A stretch of 64,000 nucleotides of DNA from JANXSD01 sp038206385. GTDB taxonomy: Bacteria > Bacteroidota > Bacteroidia > AKYH767-A > OLB10. The notes under the pieces were generated by a model. That model worked only from the letters and a program-made list of their open reading frames with translations, had not been told where the DNA came from and made no database searches. The stretch spans positions 1-64,000 of the forward strand of contig JBBRAW010000001.1 in NCBI GenBank assembly GCA_038206385.1, in the 5' to 3' direction. Both the position numbers and the translations under genes were made by a program. Below, piece after piece: positions 54,750 to 62,238 of this stretch; positions within the stretch are counted from its first letter, which is position 1; every line of letters starts with the position of its first letter.

Positions 54750-57365
54750 ATGAAAAACTCTCTTCTCACCTTAATAGTTTGTATTGCCTTTTGCCTGAAT
54801 GCTTGTAAATCAACTAAGAATTCTTCCAACATCGTACATCGCGAATTACCTGAAATCACCATTAAACCAGGGCCGATTCCAAACGAAAATTATCGTGCTT
54901 CCAATACAATTTTGAATGAACTATTAGACACGAAATTGGAGGTAAGTTTTAATTGGCAAAAGCAATACCTCTACGGAAAAGCGACATTAACACTTCGGCC
55001 ACATTTTTACGATCAAACTATTTTATGGCTTAATGCAAGAGGTATGGAAATTAAATCAGTTCAATTATTAACAGGGAATGATTCTATTCCTTTAACCTAT
55101 AATTACGCAAATGATAGTCTGAAAATAACACTCAACAAAACATATAAAGCACATGAAGAATATCGAGTTTATATCAATTATATTTCTAAGCCGGAAGAAT
55201 TAAAAGATGTAAATGGTTCTGATGCAATAAGTAGTAACAAAGGTTTGTTTTTTATTAATCCATTAGGAGAAGAAAAGGATAAACCTATGCAGATTTGGAC
55301 ACAAGGAGAAACACAATCTAACTCTGTATGGTTTCCAACTATTGATTCTCCAAATCAAAAAATGACTCAAGAAATAAGTATTACTATTGATTCTGCCTTT
55401 ACAACTTTATCAAACGGTTTACTTATAAAAAGCAAAAATAATAACGATGGTACTCGCACTGATACATGGAAGCAAACTTTACCTCATGCTCCCTATTTAG
55501 CTATGATGGCTATTGGGAAATTTGCAATTGTAAAAGATCATTGGAGAAATAAAGAAGTGAATTATTATGTGGAGCCTTCATACAAAAATGTTGCAAGAAA
55601 AATATTTGGAAAGACACCTGAAATGATGGAATTTTTTTCCAACAAACTAAAAGTTGATTTTCCTTGGGATAAGTATAGTGAGGTTGTTGTTCGTGATTAT
55701 GTAAGCGGTGCAATGGAAAATTCAAGTGCAACATTATTTGGCGAATTCATGCAACGTGACGATCGTGAATTAGTAGATGAAAATTACGAAGAAGATGTAG
55801 CACACGAATTATTTCACCATTGGTTTGGAGATTTAGTAACATGCGAATCATGGTCGAATACTCCATTAAATGAATCGTTCGCCACACTTGGTGAATACCT
55901 TTGGAATGAACACGAATATGGTCGCGATTACGCAGATATTTATCTTCAAAAAGACATGAATGATTATTTACGTGAATCAAAAGGAAAACAAGTTGATTTA
56001 ATTCGATACCACTATAACACAGATGATGATATGTTCGATCGTCACTCTTATGAAAAAGGAGGCTGCATCTTAAATATGTTAAGGAGGTATGTTGGTGACG
56101 ATGCATTCTTTGCTTCACTACATAATTATTTAGAAACAAATAAATTTAAAACTGTTGAAGCCCATCAGTTACGGTTAGCATTTGAAGAAGTTACAGGAGA
56201 AGATTTAAATTGGTTTTTCAACGAATGGTTTTTCAATAAAGGACATTTAATACTTGACATTTCCTACAACTGGAGTGAAGAAAAAAAAGAAGCAAGCATG
56301 ATAGTATCACAACTGCAAGATTTACAAACTACACCTATCTATAAACTTCCCGTTGACGTTGATATATTTGAAAATGGCAAAAAAAAGAGAGAAAGAATTA
56401 TCATTACATCAGCAAATGAAACATTCACATTTAAGTGCAATTCAAAACCAGAACTAATAAACTTTGATGCAGAAAAAATGCTTTTAGGAGTAAAGACTGA
56501 TCATCATAGTGAAGAAGAATGGGTTTCACTTTTTAATAATGGCACTTTATATTTAGATCGCTTCGAGGCCTTACACCATTTTGGAAAAGAATATACAGTT
56601 GGTTCACCTCAAGCAAAGGTTGTAAAAGAGGCACTCACAGATAAAAACTGGAAAATTAGAAATATTGCACTGCATAATATTGTAACTTTTACTCGTTCTC
56701 CTGAAGCACTTTTAATGAAGGATCAATTGATAATAATTTCTAAAAATGATGTAAAATCATCGAATAGATCCTATGCATTAGGAGTACTTGCAGATAATTA
56801 TTCTGGGAATGATATAGTAGATCTTTTAAAACTAAAATTGAATGATAGTTCTTATGAAGTTGCAGAAACCGCAATACAATTATTGATGGAAAAAGATTCT
56901 ATAAGTGGGTTACACTACATCCAAGAACTTGAAAAAGATAATAATTTTCCAATCATGGATATTGTTTCTGGCATCTATGCCAAATATGGAAATGATGCAC
57001 AGTTAAATTATATGAACAATGCATTTTCAAAAAATAAAACATCAGGTGGGCGATATACACGTATTCAAAATTTTGCTAATTTTTTAATGCGTTGCGATGA
57101 GCAGCAAGGAATCGAAGAGGGTTTATTACTTCTTCGTGATGAAGGAAAGAATGCTTCACCATGGTATAACCGCCTTGCAGCAGCTCAAGCACTTTCCGAT
57201 CTCACAAGTAAATTTTATGACCGTGAACGTTCTGCTCAACATGCCAATGATTCAGCAGCTACAAGTAAGTTCACAACACTTCAAATCATCTCCGAAAAAT
57301 ACCTCGACGAATTAAAAAGTACTGAAGAAGATGATAAGTTAAAAAAGATTTATAATATCAAATAA
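54750..57365 (+). CDS. lipoprotein M1-family aminopeptidase
   Basis: An 871-residue lipoprotein (signal ending LNAC, lipidated Cys19). The M1 active site is complete: GAMENSSA (320-327, exopeptidase motif), HELFHHWFGD (His352, Glu353, His356) and the third ligand Glu375 in LNESFATLGE. The C-terminal 300 residues form HEAT-like helical repeats, as in other M1 enzymes. It would release N-terminal amino acids from peptides in the periplasm or at the surface. Unlike the M1 protein at 46.2 kb it has no T9SS domain and keeps a standard GAMEN motif, so the two probably have different locations and specificities. Confidence 0.93.
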   Translation: MKNSLLTLIVCIAFCLNACKSTKNSSNIVHRELPEITIKPGPIPNENYRASNTILNELLDTKLEVSFNWQKQYLYGKATLTLRPHFYDQTILWLNARGMEIKSVQLLTGNDSIPLTYNYANDSLKITLNKTYKAHEEYRVYINYISKPEELKDVNGSDAISSNKGLFFINPLGEEKDKPMQIWTQGETQSNSVWFPTIDSPNQKMTQEISITIDSAFTTLSNGLLIKSKNNNDGTRTDTWKQTLPHAPYLAMMAIGKFAIVKDHWRNKEVNYYVEPSYKNVARKIFGKTPEMMEFFSNKLKVDFPWDKYSEVVVRDYVSGAMENSSATLFGEFMQRDDRELVDENYEEDVAHELFHHWFGDLVTCESWSNTPLNESFATLGEYLWNEHEYGRDYADIYLQKDMNDYLRESKGKQVDLIRYHYNTDDDMFDRHSYEKGGCILNMLRRYVGDDAFFASLHNYLETNKFKTVEAHQLRLAFEEVTGEDLNWFFNEWFFNKGHLILDISYNWSEEKKEASMIVSQLQDLQTTPIYKLPVDVDIFENGKKKRERIIITSANETFTFKCNSKPELINFDAEKMLLGVKTDHHSEEEWVSLFNNGTLYLDRFEALHHFGKEYTVGSPQAKVVKEALTDKNWKIRNIALHNIVTFTRSPEALLMKDQLIIISKNDVKSSNRSYALGVLADNYSGNDIVDLLKLKLNDSSYEVAETAIQLLMEKDSISGLHYIQELEKDNNFPIMDIVSGIYAKYGNDAQLNYMNNAFSKNKTSGGRYTRIQNFANFLMRCDEQQGIEEGLLLLRDEGKNASPWYNRLAAAQALSDLTSKFYDRERSAQHANDSAATSKFTTLQIISEKYLDELKSTEEDDKLKKIYNIK

Positions 57366-57496
57366 ATCTTTGAATTAATCGTATGTGTTGAATTTCTTAA
57401 ATTCTAAAACAATCCTTTTTAAATCAGCATATCGATAAGAGTGTTCTGAAAATATATTTTTAAAAAAACATTTTAATTCTTAAATAAAACATTAAC

Positions 57497-57943
57497 ATGG
57501 GTACTTACACACAAATCATTTATCAAATTGTTTTTAGTACAAAACACCGCGATCCTGTCATGATCAAAAAAAATCGCGACGAACTTTATGGATATATTTC
57601 TGGGATTATCAGAAACAAAAAATGTGTGGTCTATAAAATTAATGGTGTAGAAGATCATCTCCACATCTTAACTGACTTACATCCTTCAATTGCGTTAGCT
57701 GATTTGATTAAGGATATAAAAATTGCCAGTTCAAAATATATAAAAGAAAAGAATCTTTTTCCAGGTTTTATTGGTTGGCAAAGTGGATATGGTGCTTTTA
57801 CCTATTCGGCCAACAGAAAAGAAATATTGATCAACTACATTAAAAATCAAGAAGCACATCATTTGAAAAAATCTTACCATGATGAGTCTGTCGAATTACT
57901 TCGTGAACACGCAATAGATTATGAGGAGAATTATCTTTTTTAA
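57497..57943 (+). CDS. IS200-like Y1 transposase (REP-associated tyrosine transposase candidate)
   Basis: A 148-residue Y1_Tnp protein. The HUH metal-binding motif is DHLHILTD (His54-Leu55-His56) and the catalytic tyrosine is very likely Tyr114 in YIKNQEAHH. Such enzymes cut and join single-stranded DNA at small hairpins. The N-terminus (TYTQIIYQIVFSTKHRDP) is the standard start of the family. No partner tnpB/IscB gene is adjacent. Instead it is followed at once by an array of palindromes and long hairpins (57946-58322), the arrangement seen for REP-associated transposases. The frame is intact, so it may be active. Confidence 0.9.
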   Translation: MGTYTQIIYQIVFSTKHRDPVMIKKNRDELYGYISGIIRNKKCVVYKINGVEDHLHILTDLHPSIALADLIKDIKIASSKYIKEKNLFPGFIGWQSGYGAFTYSANRKEILINYIKNQEAHHLKKSYHDESVELLREHAIDYEENYLF

Positions 57944-57974
57944 TTCAACCCCTTTCAGGGTTGTATAACTTTTT

Positions 57975-58009
57975 CTTTCTAGCACCACATTTCATGTGGT
58001 GCTAGAAAG
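57975..58009. repeat. perfect 16-bp hairpin with TTC triloop
   Basis: The arm CTTTCTAGCACCACAT (57975-57990) pairs with 57994-58009 around TTC. It lies between the first and second CAACCC palindromes. Its core CATTTCATG is shared with the two other long hairpins of this gap. Confidence 0.85.
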
Positions 58010-58209
58010 GTTCAACCCCTTCAGGGTTGAAAAAACACTCTCTATGAAATAACATACAACCCTGAAGGGGGTTGAAAAAACACTCTCTATTAAATAACAT
58101 ACAACCCTGAAGGGGGTTGAACAGCAAGAGGAGTCAACCCTGAAGGGGGTTGAACAGTAAGAGGAGTCAACCCTGAAGGGGGTTGAACAGCAGTAACGCA
58201 ACATGAAAT

Positions 58210-58252
58210 GTTGTGCCGTAAAGCGACATGAAATGTAGCGCTGCGGCACAAC
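58210..58252. repeat. long hairpin with GAA core
   Basis: The outer arms GTTGTGCCG (58210-58218) and CGGCACAAC (58244-58252) enclose inner arms AGCGACAT / ATGTAGCGCT around GAA. The left side also forms an alternative hairpin with the preceding CGCAACATGAAATGTTG. Confidence 0.75.
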
Positions 58253-58291
58253 AAGGAAATACCATCTTTCAACCCTGAAGGGTTTGAACAG

Positions 58292-58322
58292 CTCAAACGC
58301 AACATTTCATGTTGCGTTTGAG
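58292..58322. repeat. perfect 14-bp hairpin with TTC triloop
   Basis: The arm CTCAAACGCAACAT (58292-58305) pairs with 58309-58322 around TTC. It sits 8 bp past the stop of the minus-strand membrane gene at 58331 and could also end its transcription, though no strong T run follows on that strand. Confidence 0.8.
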
Positions 58323-58330
58323 AGAGTTTT

Positions 58331-59314
58331 TTAGGCAAAGAAATAATTCCAAACCCAACTTCCTACAAGAACTAAAAACACTAGTTCCATCAACCAAAAT
58401 TTTTTGCCAGAAAGAAAATAGTAGGAGATGTATGCAGAGAGTGGTAATGCAAGAATATTGAAACGATAAAGCTGTTCATCACGTGAAACAAGGACAGAAA
58501 AACTTCCAACCACTATGAGCATTAATAATAACTGCTGAATTAATCTAGCTTTAGTAACATTTTTATAATAGTTGGATTGCAAACGGATGAGCGACATCAC
58601 AAATAAAAAACCAATAATTGCAACACTATAAGTATATTGATAAGTAAAAAAGTGCTTTAGATCTAATTGCTTTGAAATGCCTGTGATGAAAACGCGCGAA
58701 TAAAAATCATTCAGTTCGTTTTTGAGAAAATAATAAAGAAATGCGAGAAAGAAGGGAAGTATGAAACCCAAAATTCCAACAATCCAATCACGCCAAGAGA
58801 ATGGTCGTAAAATAATTATCCCTAATGCATAGATGAAAAATAATACTACTGCTGGTAAATAGAATAATGAAGCTATCGCTAATAAAAAGCAGCTATTAAA
58901 ATCCAACGAAAGTGGTGATGGATTTTTGTACAACATAAAAATTTTATCCAATGCAAAAATTAAAATAGTATTTACTATCAGTAATGGATGAAACCATAAG
59001 AATGGAGGAAGTAATGAAACAATGATTATATAAATGAGTGCTGGTAACCACGATGCGCGATACAATACTTCATGCTTATTCAACACATAATTAAAATGAA
59101 TTGCTTGCGTACTTATCAATAGCCAACCTAAAATAGCAAAGGAAAATGCTGGCATCCCTTTCATCAAATACAATAGCAAATCATAGAGAGGCATTCCATT
59201 GGGTTCCACCAACCGAAAATGGAGATTCCAAGAAATCATCCACATAATTATTGCGACGATACCTAAGATTGCCAGCGCAAAGGGCTGTGTAGTTTTGAAG
59301 AGGCGAATGATCAT
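58331..59314 (-). CDS. polytopic membrane protein, DUF6427-like
   Basis: A 327-residue, very hydrophobic protein with about nine to ten transmembrane helices. The opening (MIIRLFKTTQPFALAILGIV) and later segments (FILPFFLAFLYYFLKNELND and SRDEQLYRFNILALPLSAYI) resemble the DUF6427 family of Bacteroidota. In flavobacteria that family is found next to a small membrane protein of the DUF6341 type. Here a 61-residue membrane protein is encoded divergently, 70 bp away. Function is unknown; a role in lipid or glycan handling has been guessed only from its multi-helix nature. Confidence 0.75.
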   Translation of the reverse strand: MIIRLFKTTQPFALAILGIVAIIMWMISWNLHFRLVEPNGMPLYDLLLYLMKGMPAFSFAILGWLLISTQAIHFNYVLNKHEVLYRASWLPALIYIIIVSLLPPFLWFHPLLIVNTILIFALDKIFMLYKNPSPLSLDFNSCFLLAIASLFYLPAVVLFFIYALGIIILRPFSWRDWIVGILGFILPFFLAFLYYFLKNELNDFYSRVFITGISKQLDLKHFFTYQYTYSVAIIGFLFVMSLIRLQSNYYKNVTKARLIQQLLLMLIVVGSFSVLVSRDEQLYRFNILALPLSAYISYYFLSGKKFWLMELVFLVLVGSWVWNYFFA

Positions 59315-59330
59315 ATATTACCCGGAATTT

Positions 59331-59365
59331 TTTGATTTATCTTTCCGGAAAAAGAATTAACTTTG
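59331..59365 (+). promoter_or_regulatory. promoter (TTTG -33, TAACTTTG -7)
   Basis: TTTG at 59331-59334 and TAACTTTG at 59358-59365 are separated by 23 nt, one of the best full promoters of the window. The -7 box ends 19 nt before the ATG at 59385. Confidence 0.6.
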
Positions 59366-59384
59366 TGCAAAATTAAATCAAATT

Positions 59385-59570
59385 ATGGACGCGGTCTGGT
59401 ACGGAATTGCACATGTTGCACAATCGATGTTTAAATTTCTTCCGCCAATTGGCGCACTAACAAACTGGTTCTTCGGACTTTCTATCACTGTTGGAGTAAT
59501 TTATTGGCTTTGGTACGATGCAAAAGTTCGTCGTGGGGGTGATAATTTCATGGCAAATAAAGGCAAATAA
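59385..59570 (+). CDS. 61-residue membrane protein (DUF6341-like candidate)
   Basis: A short protein with an amphipathic N-terminal stretch (WYGIAHVAQSMFKFLPPI), one transmembrane helix (about 26-46, with GLSITVGVIYWLWY) and a basic C-terminal tail (AKVRRGGDNFMANKGK). It is supported by a good promoter, a clean terminator and its place beside the DUF6427-like gene; in flavobacteria these two families are often neighbours. Family assignment by sequence is weak. It may be an accessory subunit of that membrane protein. Confidence 0.65.
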   Translation: MDAVWYGIAHVAQSMFKFLPPIGALTNWFFGLSITVGVIYWLWYDAKVRRGGDNFMANKGK

Positions 59571-59621
59571 AACCAATTGTATATTTAGCTAGGTTACTAT
59601 ATTCATTACCTGTTTTCATAA

Positions 59622-59655
59622 AAAAACGCGGTTCTTTTCGAAGAACCGCGTTTTT
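59622..59655. terminator. bidirectional terminator with TTCG loop
   Basis: A 15-bp perfect stem (59622-59636 with 59641-59655) around a TTCG tetraloop. The stem is flanked by A-rich sequence on the left and T on the right, so it works in both directions. It lies between the 61-residue protein gene and porZ, which converge. Confidence 0.9.
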
Positions 59656-59673
59656 ATCTTTCAGCTATTCTTC

Positions 59674-61977
59674 TCAATGAATCATTGTGAGCTTTGTTAG
59701 GCAACTATTAGTTCCAGCAGCATCCGATGAAAAAACAATATAAACCCCTGATTGTACTCTTTGGCCATTCAGATTCGTACCATTCCAAATTGCCTGAGCA
59801 CCCAACGACTTTGCTTGATACACGAGGTTTCCAGAAACATCCGTAATTTTTATAATCCCATTTGGAACCAATCCCTTAATAGCAATTGGACCAGTATACT
59901 CATGCTTCACAGGATTCGGATAAACAACCAAATCGGTACATCCTGTTCCACCTTCAATTGCTGTTCCTTGATAACTAATCAACCCTTTATCAGTACCAAT
60001 ATAAACCTCTCCCGATTTACCTTCAATATTTATTGATGAAATAGTATTTGAAAATAATGGTGAATTATCAGATGTGAAATGACTAATCTCTGTCTGACCA
60101 TCAGCAGAAAATAAAAATAATCCTCCGCTCTCAGTACCAATCCATTTCTGATTGGCGGCATCAACAGCGATGGCAGTAACCGTTTCCGTTTCTAATAAAT
60201 ATTGATAGGTATTATCTTGCTTTATCAAAATTTGTTGAGCGGTTGTACTCGGCGGATAGATCAAATAAATACCCTTTTCAGTGCCTGCCCAAATAACACC
60301 GTCGAGATCAATTGTCATTGTTCTAACACGGTTAGATGCAAAATCAATAATTGCCATTTGATCATCACTTGGATCGTCAATCGTATTTCGATCATCATAA
60401 GCAAGAATTCCTTCCTTACCACCAATATTTTCGAAAAGAATTACCCATTTAATTCCATTATTATCGATGATCAAATCTCCAGTTTTTGAATTCGTAATTA
60501 AGCCAGGCATATTAAAAGCTTTCCATGTACCATCATTTTTCAAAACGTTTAATACGGTATTTACTCCCGCATTTGCACACCATAAATTTCCTTCGCTATC
60601 ATAAGCAATGCCATGCACTTTCACCTGACCAGGATTTCCAAATTGAACTTTCAATGTGCTATTCGTTTCGCGATAAACATGTAGAGGAACACCATTTTTA
60701 AATTCAAGTAATCCTGCTCCACCTGATGATAAAAAAACATGATTCTTATCCGAATTGTCAATTGCCACAGCCATGATATCAAACAATCCATATTGATAAA
60801 ACATCTGTTGCTGCAATCCAGTATATCCATCATAAGTCACCCAATCTTTTCCATCAAAAGATGAAAAACCATTGTACAAATATTGATTATCCCATCCTCT
60901 ATTTCGTGGGCCATGCGTAGCCCAAAGTTGTCCATTTATTGTTCGCATCATACTAAACTGCGTAGAGTTTGGGCCATCAGGAATAATAGAATCGTAAGCA
61001 GTTTCTGAAATTTTTAATAAACCTTTTTTATTATCAGCAGCCCAAATTAATCCTGTATTATCTTTAAGTGCATATTTAAGATTTCCATTCGGAATAAATC
61101 CTCCGTCAATGTAACGATTACGTGTTAATGATGCATCATATTTACTGATAGAATAATCATTGGTGATCAACAATTCATTATCAGAAACGACGATATTGTT
61201 ATTACGATTAGTATTCGAAATATTTCCCGCTGGTGCACCCCAACTACCATTATAAACCATGAGTGTATCCGTTGAATTTCGTCGAGAATAATTTACAACT
61301 AATTCATTATTAAAATTAACAAGTAAATTAAAATCTCCTTTATCACCCGTATCATCTAAAATCTTTGTCCAGTTGTTGTAGTTGGATAAATTCGGATCAT
61401 TAATTCCTCCACGATAAACACCATCTTCTGTTGCAGCATAAATATAATTATTGTCAACTGCGATTTGAAAAATATTGATGCTTGATCCATTTGGTCCAAT
61501 GAAATATGTATCCTTTACTTCGTTCTTTTCTAAATCTAAAACAACAATTCCAAAACCACATGCAAGAAATGCATATTTCCCCGATATAAAAATTGTGTTG
61601 ATGGTTTTATTTCCAGGAACATTTTTTCTTTTTATATCAGAAAGATTTAATACCTGATCATCATCATATAACAAATCAATATTTGCATCGGCATAACCAA
61701 TAATTAAAACATGACGAGTTGGATTATACGTAATCGTACTTATTCCAAAATCATTAAGTCCATTTAATTTTGAAAATCGTTGAATACTATTGTCATCCTT
61801 TGAAAAAGAAAAAAGACCATCATCGGTAGCACAAAAAATACGTTTCATTCCATCAGCAAGTGTGCGTGCATGTAAATAAGGAAGATGTTCGCGCCAACTT
61901 CCTAACTTGAATGGCTGAGCATTAATTGTGGTGGCGATGAGCAAGCCAAGAAAAAATAAGTAGAGTCGTTTAAGCAT
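59674..61977 (-). CDS. porZ: PorZ-like T9SS beta-propeller protein
   Basis: A 767-residue secreted protein (signal ending TINAQ). It has two beta-propeller domains (GSWREHLPYLHARTLADG, KLNGLNDFGISTITYNP and IIGYADANIDLLY, later DLDGVIWAGTEKGIYLI) and a C-terminal T9SS sorting domain (LVVYPNPVKHEYTG). Length, domain order and the N-terminal motif match PorZ. PorZ presents anionic lipopolysaccharide to the sortase PorU of the type IX system and is itself exported. It therefore belongs to the machinery that the sorting-domain proteins at 14-23, 42 and 46 kb need. The assignment is based on architecture and would be firmer with homologue alignment. Confidence 0.82.
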   Translation of the reverse strand: MLKRLYLFFLGLLIATTINAQPFKLGSWREHLPYLHARTLADGMKRIFCATDDGLFSFSKDDNSIQRFSKLNGLNDFGISTITYNPTRHVLIIGYADANIDLLYDDDQVLNLSDIKRKNVPGNKTINTIFISGKYAFLACGFGIVVLDLEKNEVKDTYFIGPNGSSINIFQIAVDNNYIYAATEDGVYRGGINDPNLSNYNNWTKILDDTGDKGDFNLLVNFNNELVVNYSRRNSTDTLMVYNGSWGAPAGNISNTNRNNNIVVSDNELLITNDYSISKYDASLTRNRYIDGGFIPNGNLKYALKDNTGLIWAADNKKGLLKISETAYDSIIPDGPNSTQFSMMRTINGQLWATHGPRNRGWDNQYLYNGFSSFDGKDWVTYDGYTGLQQQMFYQYGLFDIMAVAIDNSDKNHVFLSSGGAGLLEFKNGVPLHVYRETNSTLKVQFGNPGQVKVHGIAYDSEGNLWCANAGVNTVLNVLKNDGTWKAFNMPGLITNSKTGDLIIDNNGIKWVILFENIGGKEGILAYDDRNTIDDPSDDQMAIIDFASNRVRTMTIDLDGVIWAGTEKGIYLIYPPSTTAQQILIKQDNTYQYLLETETVTAIAVDAANQKWIGTESGGLFLFSADGQTEISHFTSDNSPLFSNTISSINIEGKSGEVYIGTDKGLISYQGTAIEGGTGCTDLVVYPNPVKHEYTGPIAIKGLVPNGIIKITDVSGNLVYQAKSLGAQAIWNGTNLNGQRVQSGVYIVFSSDAAGTNSCLTKLTMIH

Positions 61978-62210
61978 AAGAAATGTAGGTAAGGCAAAAA
62001 TGTAAACAGTATTAATCTGTATTTATTGCCAACGGATAAAATTAGCGAAAATTATGCGTTGTGTTTAATAGAGATTTTCGATCTGCGCTAATTCTAGGAA
62101 ATCATTCCCTCGAAAACGATTGAAATGGCGACGGTTAAGCGAATTTTTAAAACATAACTTTTCAATAACGAATACCCATCTATTCTGTGCCATATTTCGT
62201 TTTCATAAGT

Positions 62211-62218
62211 TACCTTCG
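62211..62218 (+). promoter_or_regulatory. promoter -7 box for aspS (TACCTTCG)
   Basis: A TAnnTTCG match 20 nt before the aspS ATG at 62239. It is identical to the box of the amidohydrolase operon (37565-37572). Confidence 0.5.
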
Positions 62219-62238
62219 TAGCCGTTAAAAATTCGATT

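Larger units (their letters stand above)
57946..58286. repeat. array of seven 17-18 bp palindromes (CAACCC...GGGTTG)
   Basis: Copies at 57946-57963, 58013-58029, 58057-58074, 58102-58119, 58135-58152, 58168-58185 and 58270-58286. The first two read CAACCCCTTTCAGGGTTG or its shorter form; the others read CAACCCTGAAGGGGGTTG or a close variant, that is, the other strand. The spacers repeat too. AAAAAACACTCTCTAT plus about 11 bp separates copies 2-3 and 3-4 (44-45 bp period), and a 15-bp AACAGCAAGAGGAGT-type spacer separates copies 4-5 and 5-6 (33-bp period). The array begins 3 bp after the transposase stop and fills the gap to the next gene. Confidence 0.88.

Noticed and set aside
57946..58286. 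CRISPR array
   Set aside because: The repeated units are short palindromes in both orientations, and the intervals between them are themselves repeated, not unique. No cas genes are near. A REP/BIME-type array next to a Y1 transposase fits better.
57992..58338. Minus-strand reading frames of 82-85 codons through the palindrome array
   Set aside because: They arise from the repeats (proline/serine-rich repeated peptides), have no start signals, and overlap each other in different frames.
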